NCBI GenBank assembly: GCA_029881795.1
Contig: JAOULX010000008.1
Coordinates: forward strand, 62,001 to 126,000
Reading direction: 5' to 3'
Length of the DNA: 64,000 nt
Origin: Gammaproteobacteria bacterium
GTDB lineage: Bacteria > Pseudomonadota > Gammaproteobacteria > SZUA-229
This document shows positions 52,528 to 61,856 of this stretch, one piece after another. How positions within the stretch are numbered: position 1 is the stretch's first letter; every line of letters begins with the position of its first letter. The notes beneath the pieces are model-generated. The model had not been told where the DNA came from. It worked only from the letters and a program-made list of their open reading frames with translations, and made no database searches. A program made the translations under genes and the position numbers.

Positions 52528-53397
52528 ATGACACCTGATCAATATTGCCAGGAAAAAACCGCAAAAAGCGGCTCCAGCTTCTATTATAGCTTCCTGTTTC
52601 TGCCCGAACAAAAACGCAAAGCCATCATGGCACTATATGCCTTTTGCCGTGAAGTCGATGATGTGGTCGATGAAATTCACGAAGAACAGGTTGCCCGAGT
52701 CAAGCTTAACTGGTGGCGTGACGAGGTCCAGCGAATTTTCCATGGTGTGCCGCAGCATCCTGTCGGACTGGCTTTAAAACCACAGCTTGAAAACTTCCGG
52801 CTCGACGAAAAATATTTTTACGATATTATTGATGGCATGCAGATGGATCTCGACTTCAACCATTACCTCAGCTTTAATGATTTATCCGGTTACTGTTACC
52901 GGGCAGCCAGCGCGGTCGGCTTACTGACGGTTGAAATATTTGGTTACAGCAATAAACTGACATTACGTTATGCACATGATCTTGGCATGGCTTTTCAGCT
53001 GACCAATATTTTACGCGACGTAAGAGAAGACGCACGTCGCCACCGGGTATATATCCCCGAAGATGAATGCCGCCAGTTTAATGTGACCACAGCTGATTTC
53101 TTACAGGCTAAAACACCGGACAATGTTAGGGAACTGTTCAAATTTCAGGCCGACCGAGCCAGAAAATTTTATCAACAAGCACTACAACATTTACCTGATG
53201 AAGACCGCTACAATCAGCGTAGCGGCATTATCATGAAATCCATTTATGAAAGTTTATTGGATGAAATCGAACTCGATGGTTTTCGGGTTCTTGAACATCA
53301 GATTAAACTGACGCCATTACGAAAAATCTGGCTGGCGTGGCAAACAGCACGCAAAGAAAAGAAGCGTCATAAGAAACTGAGAAAAGCCCATGGATAA
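52528..53397 (+). CDS. hpnD: Presqualene diphosphate synthase-like HpnD
   Basis: 289 aa; SFYYSFLFLPEQKRKAIMALYAFCREVDDVVDE, YCYRAASAVGLLTVEIFGY, AFQLTNILRDVREDARRHRVYIPEDE. Confidence 0.9.
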   Translation: MTPDQYCQEKTAKSGSSFYYSFLFLPEQKRKAIMALYAFCREVDDVVDEIHEEQVARVKLNWWRDEVQRIFHGVPQHPVGLALKPQLENFRLDEKYFYDIIDGMQMDLDFNHYLSFNDLSGYCYRAASAVGLLTVEIFGYSNKLTLRYAHDLGMAFQLTNILRDVREDARRHRVYIPEDECRQFNVTTADFLQAKTPDNVRELFKFQADRARKFYQQALQHLPDEDRYNQRSGIIMKSIYESLLDEIELDGFRVLEHQIKLTPLRKIWLAWQTARKEKKRHKKLRKAHG

Positions 53398-54748
53398 TAA
53401 ACAGCCTGCCAACAAACCGGTTATTATCATCGGTGCCGGCTGGGCCGGACTGGCAACGGCCTGCTTTCTGGCTGAAAAAAACATTCCTGTCACCCTGGTT
53501 GAGTCAGCCAAACAACTGGGCGGGCGGGCGCGCCAGACTTCAAGCCGGACACAGGTACTGGATAATGGCCAGCATTTGATGCTGGGAGCATACAGCGAAT
53601 TACTGGACTTACTTAAATTAATCGGTGTTAATGAAGGCGATGTTTTTAAAAGAAAACATCAGCACCTGAACTTGTTGAACGGACAGAACCTACAGCCACT
53701 GATTAATTTAAAATTGCCGGCGCTACCCAGACCCTTTAACCTTCTGTTCGGGCTGCTGTTTTGCAAAGGCCTGAGTTTAAAAGAAAAGATAAGCGTTCTG
53801 TACCGCTTTGACCGTTTATTAAAAAAGCCAATCAGCGCCGATCAAGATTGCAGCGTTAAACAGTGGCTAAGCGATGCCAGACTGCCACCCGCCTATCTTA
53901 CCTTACTCAATGCCTTATGCCTGGCAGCTATGAATACGCCAGCCGATAAAGCCTCAGCCCTGAGTTTTCGGCATGTTTTAAATGAAACCTTTAATGGTAA
54001 AAAAGGCAGCACCGATTTATTAATCCCGTCCGTTAATTTAGCTCAGGTACTGCCAGCACCCGCAAATTTGTATCTGAATACTCACCATGCCAGCGTCTTA
54101 GAATCCACAAAAGTTATTTCACTGCAATCAGATAACAATATCATTTCACAGGTTGTCAGCGAACAGCAAGACTTGAATGCCAGTGCCGTTGTACTGGCAA
54201 CACCGGCTCATATCAGCCGTTCATTATTAAAACCACTGATAGAATGTAACGAGCTTTGCCACCACCTTGATCAGTTTCGCTACGAGCCAATTACGACCGT
54301 GTATCTTCGATATAACGACAGCTGCCAGATTCCTGACGAGATGATTGGCCTCACTGAGACCCTATCTGAATGGGTTTTTGACCGCCGCGTCTGTGATCAG
54401 CCAGGCATGATAGCCGTTGTCATCAGCAGTCAGGGCCGGCATATGGAGCTTGATAATAAAGAGCTTAGCCTTATTATCCGAAATGAACTGGCCGTTATCT
54501 TCCCAGACTGGCCGCTGCCCAATGCAAGCTGGGTTATTCGGGAAAAGCGCGCCACTTTTTCCTGCACAGCTGATGTTAACCGGCACCGCCCTGGCGTCAT
54601 AACCCCGTATCAAAACCTGTTTTTATCAGGCGACTATCTAGCCACCGATGCACTGTATTTACCTGCTACTTTAGAAACGGCTGTACGTAACGCTAAAGCT
54701 TGCGCGCAAGAAGTGTTAAACTATCTGACTCAACAAACGCCACTTTAA
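53390..54748 (+). CDS. hpnE: Hydroxysqualene dehydroxylase-like FAD protein HpnE
   Basis: 452 aa; VIIIGAGWAGLATACFLAEKNIPVTLVESAKQLGGRARQT, LDNGQHLMLGAYSELLDLL, FLSGDYLATDALYLPATLETAVRNAKACA. Confidence 0.9.
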   Translation: MDNKQPANKPVIIIGAGWAGLATACFLAEKNIPVTLVESAKQLGGRARQTSSRTQVLDNGQHLMLGAYSELLDLLKLIGVNEGDVFKRKHQHLNLLNGQNLQPLINLKLPALPRPFNLLFGLLFCKGLSLKEKISVLYRFDRLLKKPISADQDCSVKQWLSDARLPPAYLTLLNALCLAAMNTPADKASALSFRHVLNETFNGKKGSTDLLIPSVNLAQVLPAPANLYLNTHHASVLESTKVISLQSDNNIISQVVSEQQDLNASAVVLATPAHISRSLLKPLIECNELCHHLDQFRYEPITTVYLRYNDSCQIPDEMIGLTETLSEWVFDRRVCDQPGMIAVVISSQGRHMELDNKELSLIIRNELAVIFPDWPLPNASWVIREKRATFSCTADVNRHRPGVITPYQNLFLSGDYLATDALYLPATLETAVRNAKACAQEVLNYLTQQTPL

Positions 54749-54771
54749 TTTACTGTTAGAAAGTATCTGCT

Positions 54772-55500
54772 ATGTCATATTCCGCGAACAAAGACCTTCT
54801 CAAAGATCAAATTATCCTGGTCACTGGTGCCAGTGATGGTATCGGCAAAGCCGCCGCAAAAAACTATGCAGCACACGGCGCTACGGTGATACTGGTTGCT
54901 AAAAACCAGCAGAGCCTAGATGCTGTCTATGATGAAATAGAAGCCGCCGGTGGCCCGCAGCCCGCGGTGCTGGCAATCGACTTTGAAACAGCCAGCCCCG
55001 AAAGCTACGAAAACCTAGCCGCCTTAGTCGATAATGAATTCGGCCGGCTTGATGGCCTGTTGCTTAATGCCGGCTGGCTCGGGCACAGCGCACCAGTTGC
55101 GCAATATGATATAGAAAGCTGGTTTAAAGTTATGCAGATTAATCTGAATGCACCTTTTTTACTTACCCGCGCCCTGCTGCCGCTATTAAATAAGTCGGCT
55201 GCCGCGTCGATTGTCTTTACTCTAGATGAAAAAGACAGCGCTTATTGGGGTGCCTATGGCGTTTCCAAATCTGCTCTCAGCAGTTTTATGAAAATTCTTG
55301 CCGATGAACTTGAGTCTGAGAGTAACCCGATCCGTGTCAATGCCATTAAACCGGATAAAGTTCGCACCAAACTCTATATGCGAGCTTATCCCGGTCAGGA
55401 TCCTAACGAGATACCACAAGCCGACTCAATCATGGAGCAATATCTCTACCTGATGGCTGCCGATAGTCGCGACAGCCATGGTTTAATTATCAATTTATAA
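54772..55500 (+). CDS. SDR oxidoreductase (YciK-like)
   Basis: 242 aa; KDQIILVTGASDGIGKAAAKNYAAHGATVILVAKNQQSLD, AYGVSKSALSSFMKILADE. Confidence 0.87.
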   Translation: MSYSANKDLLKDQIILVTGASDGIGKAAAKNYAAHGATVILVAKNQQSLDAVYDEIEAAGGPQPAVLAIDFETASPESYENLAALVDNEFGRLDGLLLNAGWLGHSAPVAQYDIESWFKVMQINLNAPFLLTRALLPLLNKSAAASIVFTLDEKDSAYWGAYGVSKSALSSFMKILADELESESNPIRVNAIKPDKVRTKLYMRAYPGQDPNEIPQADSIMEQYLYLMAADSRDSHGLIINL

Positions 55501-55725
55501 GCCATCAAACAGTACACAATTACCGGTAAATACCCAATAATTGGACAACTGAACACCACTGCATGCTCTTTAAATGCGCCGTTAATACTATCTAGTAACT
55601 CGTTGTGACGAATTGCCCCCTGTTCGATTACGAGCTTTTTCTGATGAACAGCTAGTCGCCGCGTTAAACCAAGAAATTACTGATGACAGTGCTTTATTAC
55701 AGCGCAGACGCGTACCAGCATCGAT

Positions 55726-55761
55726 ACTAAAAAACACTGGACTACTAAAAAACACTGGACA
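55726..55761 (+). repeat. Two-unit tandem repeat, 18 bp (actaaaaaacactggact / actaaaaaacactggaca)
   Basis: Direct reading; 17 of 18 bases identical. Confidence 0.9.
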
Positions 55762-55779
55762 GCCATCCCATTTTCAAAT

Positions 55780-55807
55780 ATAAATAACTGACCGGTCAGT
55801 TATTTAT
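55780..55807. promoter_or_regulatory. Perfect 28-bp palindrome, putative TetR-family operator
   Basis: ataaataactgacc|ggtcagttatttat, ending 8 bp before the TetR start codon. Confidence 0.8.
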
Positions 55808-55815
55808 TAAAGCTT

Positions 55816-56466
55816 ATGATATTAAAATGCAAAGAACACCAGTGCCGCTGGCATCGCAGAAAAGAAGCGCGACCTGAAGAAATTCTTGACGCCGCTTTAG
55901 ACCTGTTCACTGAAAAAGGCTTTAATGCGACCCGGATGGTTGATGTCGCAAAACAGGCCGGCGTTTCTAAAGGTACACTTTACCTGTATTTTGAAAGCAA
56001 AGAGCTGCTCTTACAGGAACTGGTGAGAACCATGATCAGCCCGATGGTTGATGAGGCCGAAGAAGTTATTAATCAGTTTCAGGGAAATTCAGCCGAACTG
56101 TTGGACACAATGGTAACTGGCTGGTGGGAAAGCTTCTGGCACAACAAACTATCAGCCATTCCAAAACTGATTGTATCGGAGGCCGGTAATTTTCCTGATC
56201 TGGCTGAATTTTATGTTGATACCATCGTTAAAAGAGTGCGCGGCTTGTTTGAAAAAATTATTCAGCAAGGCATTTCAGCCGGCGAATTCAACCCGGTTAA
56301 CCATAAAGAAGCAGCCCGCTTACTGATGGCACCAGTGATCCAGGCCAGCATCTGGAAATTTTCATTAAAACCTTTTGATGATGATTTTGATGAGAAATCG
56401 TATATCAAACTCCACCTCAGTATATTTTTAAACGGTTTAAAAAGGGACGAAAAGAATGCAAAGTAA
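55816..56466 (+). CDS. TetR/AcrR family transcriptional regulator
   Basis: 216 aa; RPEEILDAALDLFTEKGFNATRMVDVAKQAGVSKGTLYLYFESKELLLQELV. Confidence 0.92.
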   Translation: MILKCKEHQCRWHRRKEARPEEILDAALDLFTEKGFNATRMVDVAKQAGVSKGTLYLYFESKELLLQELVRTMISPMVDEAEEVINQFQGNSAELLDTMVTGWWESFWHNKLSAIPKLIVSEAGNFPDLAEFYVDTIVKRVRGLFEKIIQQGISAGEFNPVNHKEAARLLMAPVIQASIWKFSLKPFDDDFDEKSYIKLHLSIFLNGLKRDEKNAK

Positions 56467-57919
56467 AGCACTGCTAGCGATAGCAATCGGCCTCTCTGCG
56501 AGCTCTCCGCTGCATGCTGAAACCATCAGTATTGATCAGTTATTGCAAAAGGTTATCAACCACTATCCGGCAATAAAAACGGCCTACTTTGAAGTCGCTA
56601 AAGCCCGTCAGGACAGTCTGAAAATTGAAGGCCAGTTAGGCTGGCAACTTGCCGCGCAGACCGGCTATGCAAAAGAGGTATCCTTATTTGGTGTACCGGT
56701 TGAGCAGATATCGATGGGGGGTAGTCTGAGGAGAAAACTCGAATCAGGCGACCGGGTTACTTTATCGGCCAATATTGCCAATGACGATGCTGATTCAGCA
56801 TTTGCCGGTTTACCCAACCCTTCCACCTCCAGCAACTTAAAACTGGAATACACTATGCCACTGGGTAAAGCGGCCGGAAACCTTGATTACACCACGGCCA
56901 TCAGTAGTGCCAGAGCCGGCGTTGATATTAAAACCGCAGAACAAAAATTATTGCTGGAGAAGATGGCCGGGCAAGTCATTACGCTTTATCTGTCAGCATT
57001 GAATACCCGACAACGCATTGATAATACACAAGCTGCTATCAAACGCACTGAAAAATTAAGCCAGTTTATCAATGATCGTTTAAAGCTTGGAATTGCCGAG
57101 GATAAAGATCAGTTACAAACAGATGCCCAGTTACAAAGTCAGAAAGCACAACTGTCGTTGCTTCAGCTTGCATGGACACAGCAGCTGATCAGCATTAACC
57201 GTTTAAGCGGCAACCCATGGGATCATCAGTTAACGCTGAGTTTTCCAGAACTAGCAATAAATGATTCTGCTTCAGTAGACAAGCTGCTGACAGTTGTAAA
57301 AAACAACAGCCCTGCTTTGACACAAATTGACAGTCTGATTTCTATTGCGGACAGCCAGATAAAACTGCAGCGCCAGAACACCAAAAGCAATCTTGATCTG
57401 CAGTTTTTTATAGGCAATAAAACCAGCGAAGGTGAAATTCAGCCAAACAGCAGTGTCAGTAATTCTGATACGGTAGCCGGGATCAATCTTGCCTTTAGTC
57501 AGGCGCTTGATCAGTCAGCCGACAAGGCAGCACTGTATCAGGCACAGTTAAACCGGGGGCTGCAATTACAGAACAAAAAACAACTGCTGGAGAACCTGCA
57601 TTATGATCTGGCCAGTGTGTTAGCCGAGACAGCAGCTCTTAAGCACTCAATCTCTGCCTATAAAAACAGCCAGGTTGCTGAAAAGAAAATGCTGCTCGAT
57701 GCAGAACAGCGCTATAAAAGTGGCCGCATCGATATCGATCAGCTATTGCAGTTTGAGAATCAGTTGTCTGCAACCGATTTGACATTAAATATTCAGAAGA
57801 TGGAACTGCAGCAACGACTGCTCAGGTTGTCATTACTCACAGGGCAAATCTGGAAAAAAATCAAACTCCCCGCCTTTGACCTGAAAAACGATGACAGCTT
57901 CATCGAGGAAGTATTATGA
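56456..57919 (+). CDS. TolC family outer membrane efflux protein
   Basis: 487 aa; signal peptide, long helical repeats (KARQDSLKIEGQLGWQLAAQTGY..., RYKSGRIDIDQLLQFENQLSATDL). Confidence 0.87.
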   Translation: MQSKALLAIAIGLSASSPLHAETISIDQLLQKVINHYPAIKTAYFEVAKARQDSLKIEGQLGWQLAAQTGYAKEVSLFGVPVEQISMGGSLRRKLESGDRVTLSANIANDDADSAFAGLPNPSTSSNLKLEYTMPLGKAAGNLDYTTAISSARAGVDIKTAEQKLLLEKMAGQVITLYLSALNTRQRIDNTQAAIKRTEKLSQFINDRLKLGIAEDKDQLQTDAQLQSQKAQLSLLQLAWTQQLISINRLSGNPWDHQLTLSFPELAINDSASVDKLLTVVKNNSPALTQIDSLISIADSQIKLQRQNTKSNLDLQFFIGNKTSEGEIQPNSSVSNSDTVAGINLAFSQALDQSADKAALYQAQLNRGLQLQNKKQLLENLHYDLASVLAETAALKHSISAYKNSQVAEKKMLLDAEQRYKSGRIDIDQLLQFENQLSATDLTLNIQKMELQQRLLRLSLLTGQIWKKIKLPAFDLKNDDSFIEEVL

Positions 57920-60900
57920 AAAAGCTAATGGACTTTTTAATTGACCGGAGTCTGGTGGTAAACCTGGTTTCAGTATTCCTGCTGGTTATGGGCAGTTTTG
58001 CAATATTCACCATTAACCGGGAAGCGTTTCCAAACGTCAATCTGGATCAGGTTCAGGTGAATGCCGTGTATCCCGGTGCGTCTCCCAAAGAAGTAGAGTT
58101 ACTGGTTATAACACCGATCGAACAGGAACTTAAAAGCATCAATGGCATTGATAAAATGATCTCAATGTCGTTCCCGGGATCAGGACGCATTATTCTGGAA
58201 GTGGATCCGGGAGCCAGTAATCGCGATCAGATTGCCAATGATATTTCACTGGCCGTTAGCCGCGCTAACCTGCCAAATGATTTACCAGCGGATCCTTTTG
58301 TACTTGAAGTGGACGGCTCTGTTTTTCCTATTATCAGGATGGCTGTTGCAGCCCCGGTCAGTGAACTGGAATTAAAAAGACTTGGCAATGATATTAAGGA
58401 TGAACTTTTAAATGTCAGAGGCGTCGCCAAGGTTAATATTCTTGGCGACCGCCGCGCAGAAATACGCATCACGGTTGACCCTGAACGCATGTCAAAACAA
58501 AGAGTGTCGATCAGTGATATCAGTAGCAGCATACGAGGCTGGAACCTGAATACGCCAGGTGGAGATATACGCACCCCGGAAGGCCAGAAAATGGTCCGCA
58601 TTGTTGGTGAGTTTACCAGCGCTAAAGATGCTGGCGAACTGGTACTGCGCTCAACCGCAAGTGGCCACACGCTAAAATTAAAAGATGTAGCAACAATTAC
58701 AGAGTCACTTGAAAAGCCGAGCGTCACTTACGAGGTCAATGGCAAACCCGCTCTTTCAATGATGATCCTGAAGAAATCGGACGGTGACATTATTGATACG
58801 GTTGACCGGGTAAAAGATTATCTGGCCACCATACCGGATCGTTATGGTGCTGAGGTTGAAGTTAAAACCTTTCAGGATTTCTCACGTTTTACCCGGGTAC
58901 GTCTGGGAGTACTGACTAATAATGGTATGGTCGGTATCTTTCTGGTATTCGTATCACTGATTTTATTTTTACGTTTCTCAGTGGCAATGACGACCACCTG
59001 GGGACTGCCTATTGTATTTTTAACCGGATTATTTGTACTGCATGTATCTGGCGTCACATTAAATATGATTTCAATGATGGGTTTTATTATGGTACTGGGC
59101 ATGCTGGTCGACGATGCAATTATCATTGGTGAAAATATAACTTACCACATGGAAAAAGGGCTGGCTCCTAACGAGGCTGCCAAAAAAGGCGCCTGGGAAT
59201 TATTCGGCCCGGTGACTGCGACCATACTGACCACGATTGCAGCTTTTATGCCGATGATGTTTATGCCTGGTATTATCGGTAAATTTATTTACGCGATTCC
59301 TGTAGTGGTTATCACCTTATTAATTTTATCCTGGCTGGAATCTTTTCTTATTCTTCCAAGTCACGTTGCTCACGTGACTAACCCCAATAAACACCCTAAA
59401 GAAAGAGGCTGGTTACTGGCACTTGAGCATGCTTATGTGAGGGTACTCAGAGTTGCTGTTAACCATCGCTGGATAACTGTGGGCTTATCAGTCGCTATGT
59501 TGATTGGCTCGTTTATACTGGCAAAGAATATTCCTTTTCAGTTATTTCCTGCCAGTGGTGTTAACGAGTACATCGTACGAGTCACAGCACAACCTGGCAC
59601 TGACCTGCCGACCATGGAACAGCACTTACGTGAAGTCAATACTGCCATGCGTAAAGAAATGACCATGGAGTATGTGGAAGCCACTTTATCTAAAGCTGGT
59701 GATGTTTCTGTCGATCAGGGTGACCCACTGACTCAGCGTGGTAGTCGCTATGGCCAGATTCAGGCTATTTACACACAGTCGGTAACCCGGCCAGATCATG
59801 ATGCATTAAACGAGATGTTTCATTTATCACAAACGATACCGTCACAATTCCCACAACTGGAAATTGCTTTTTCTGCGATCAAACCGGGGCCGCCTGTAGG
59901 CCGTGCACTGGAAGCTGAAATTTCAAGCTACGATGACAAAATCAGCGAACAAGCCGCACAAAAACTGATTGATTATTTAAAAACGATTCCTGGCGTAACA
60001 GCAATCGATAGCGGGCTGAAGGCTGGTGACGATGAGTTACATATTATTATGGATCGTCAACTAGCAACCTATGCAGGCGTTAATCTTGCCAATGCATCAA
60101 GTCTGATTCGTGCAGCTTCCGGTGGTTTAACTGTGTCATCAGTTCGCCATGGCACTGAAGAAGTTGACGTAACAATACGTTTTCCGGAAACCACGAAAGA
60201 CCAGTTCAGGCAGTTGCAGGAATTAGAAATTCCAAATAATCGCGGCGGCCTTATTCCTTTAAGTAAAATTTCTGAAATAACCAGTCAGAAAGGCTTAACC
60301 ACAATCCGTCATAAAAATGGAATACGGATTGTCAATGTAGTGGCAGATATTGATGAGAAAATTATCACCAGTATAAAACTGAATGCGTTGGTTCGTGATC
60401 ACCAGGATGAATGGCTGAATGGTTATGCCGGCAAAGTTAATGTTGGCTTTGGTGGCGAGGAAGAAAAGAATAAGGAATCAGTAGTCAGCCTGGCTGCAGC
60501 CTTTGTCTTTGCACTGGTGGGTATCTTTTTTATTCTGGCAATTCAGTTTAATAATCTGAGTTATCCTCTGATCGTCATGATGGCCATCCCTTTTGGGGCA
60601 ATTGGTATTATTATCAGTTTTTACCTGCATTCAATATTCTGGAAACCGATGCCATTATCTTTCCTCTCAATGCTGGGTATGATTGCGCTGACGGGCGTGG
60701 TTGTGAACAGCTCGCTGATATTGCTGGTATTTATTCAGCGCGCGATTAAAGACGGCATGACAGCAACCGAAGCCATTCTCGAAGCTGGCCGGCGACGTCT
60801 GCGTGCTGTACTGTTAACAGCCACCACCACCATTGTAGGTTTGCTGCCTACCGCTTATGGCTGGGGTGGAATGGATCCGTTTGTATCACCAATGGCACTG

Positions 60901-61020
60901 GCTTTATCATGGGGTCTGGTGTTTGCCACCATCGTTACACTGGTGGCTATACCGGCAATGCTGGCAGCCGGTATGGATGTAGGGGATTATTTCAGGAGGC
61001 TGCGTAAACACGCTAACTGA
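57916..61020 (+). CDS. RND family efflux transporter permease (AcrB type)
   Basis: 1034 aa; REAFPNVNLDQVQVNAVYPGASPKEVE, MVDDAIIIGENITYHMEKG, TATTTIVGLLPTAYGWG. Confidence 0.95.
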   Translation: MKKLMDFLIDRSLVVNLVSVFLLVMGSFAIFTINREAFPNVNLDQVQVNAVYPGASPKEVELLVITPIEQELKSINGIDKMISMSFPGSGRIILEVDPGASNRDQIANDISLAVSRANLPNDLPADPFVLEVDGSVFPIIRMAVAAPVSELELKRLGNDIKDELLNVRGVAKVNILGDRRAEIRITVDPERMSKQRVSISDISSSIRGWNLNTPGGDIRTPEGQKMVRIVGEFTSAKDAGELVLRSTASGHTLKLKDVATITESLEKPSVTYEVNGKPALSMMILKKSDGDIIDTVDRVKDYLATIPDRYGAEVEVKTFQDFSRFTRVRLGVLTNNGMVGIFLVFVSLILFLRFSVAMTTTWGLPIVFLTGLFVLHVSGVTLNMISMMGFIMVLGMLVDDAIIIGENITYHMEKGLAPNEAAKKGAWELFGPVTATILTTIAAFMPMMFMPGIIGKFIYAIPVVVITLLILSWLESFLILPSHVAHVTNPNKHPKERGWLLALEHAYVRVLRVAVNHRWITVGLSVAMLIGSFILAKNIPFQLFPASGVNEYIVRVTAQPGTDLPTMEQHLREVNTAMRKEMTMEYVEATLSKAGDVSVDQGDPLTQRGSRYGQIQAIYTQSVTRPDHDALNEMFHLSQTIPSQFPQLEIAFSAIKPGPPVGRALEAEISSYDDKISEQAAQKLIDYLKTIPGVTAIDSGLKAGDDELHIIMDRQLATYAGVNLANASSLIRAASGGLTVSSVRHGTEEVDVTIRFPETTKDQFRQLQELEIPNNRGGLIPLSKISEITSQKGLTTIRHKNGIRIVNVVADIDEKIITSIKLNALVRDHQDEWLNGYAGKVNVGFGGEEEKNKESVVSLAAAFVFALVGIFFILAIQFNNLSYPLIVMMAIPFGAIGIIISFYLHSIFWKPMPLSFLSMLGMIALTGVVVNSSLILLVFIQRAIKDGMTATEAILEAGRRRLRAVLLTATTTIVGLLPTAYGWGGMDPFVSPMALALSWGLVFATIVTLVAIPAMLAAGMDVGDYFRRLRKHAN

Positions 61021-61088
61021 AACCAGTCCAGGTAACCGGCCTAGTTAAATCAGGCCTAGTTAAACCAAGCTAGTTAAATCGACACAGA

Positions 61089-61129
61089 TAAAAACGCCTC
61101 AGTCATCAGATGTCTGAGGCGTTTTTTTT
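61089..61129 (+). terminator. Rho-independent terminator downstream of the RND gene
   Basis: aaaacgcctcag-tcatcagatgt-ctgaggcgtttttttt: 12-bp stem plus T-tract. Confidence 0.85.
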
Positions 61130-61223
61130 AAGCGCAAGCAATGCGACTTATGAGCTTTACGGTCTGAAAATAGCCGCAAAATTTGCGATTAATTCCACAA
61201 CTGTTTTTTCTACCGATCAGTCA

Positions 61224-61856
61224 TTATCTGAAACAATAACCAAAGCCGAAACCCAGCAACGGAAAATCTGTTTCATCAACCGTGGTCTGTTCAAAACTAA
61301 TATAACTCAGTGTGCCTGTTTTATAACAACGCCCAAACACAATGCTGGCACCAAAACTGATATCGGTACCCGACTGCTTCACCGATCTTGAAGCTGTATC
61401 ACCCTGCAAGGTGTAGTCTGCTGCCCAGCTATACATTCCTGCCCGCAACTTCAAACGGGTGTCGTGATCTATAGCAAAAAAATGGTTAGCAGAAAGCACG
61501 AAGCCCTGAGCAGTTTGCGGGTGTATTTCCTGAGCAGAGTTTAAAAATGTATCAATATCGACAGCTGTGCCGGTAAAACTTGTTTCGGCCTTACCAAGAT
61601 CAAGATAAGCAAGTTCAGCAGACCATTCAGAAGAAAAATGATAAGAAGCAAACAGCTGCCATATCAACCTGATCGAACCGGGACTGCTGGCAGTCGCATT
61701 CAATCCACTGTTCTCCAGCTGGTTATTTAAACTATCGTCTTGACTGGTACCTGACATGCCCGCCAGACTCATGCCTATCGTCCATTTCTCAGCCTGTAAT
61801 GACCCGGTAAATATAGAAAGAAGTAAGGCTAGAAAAAATATCTGCTTAAGATTCAT
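61224..61856 (-). CDS. Small outer-membrane beta-barrel protein
   Basis: 210 aa; signal peptide (SLQAEKW), alternating amphipathic strands, terminal aromatic FGFGYCFR. Confidence 0.65.
   Translation of the reverse strand: MNLKQIFFLALLLSIFTGSLQAEKWTIGMSLAGMSGTSQDDSLNNQLENSGLNATASSPGSIRLIWQLFASYHFSSEWSAELAYLDLGKAETSFTGTAVDIDTFLNSAQEIHPQTAQGFVLSANHFFAIDHDTRLKLRAGMYSWAADYTLQGDTASRSVKQSGTDISFGASIVFGRCYKTGTLSYISFEQTTVDETDFPLLGFGFGYCFR

Noticed and set aside
58227-58727. 166-aa - strand ORF inside the RND gene
   Set aside because: Antisense shadow ORF rich in Ser/Pro/Arg; the RND gene is unambiguous on the + strand.
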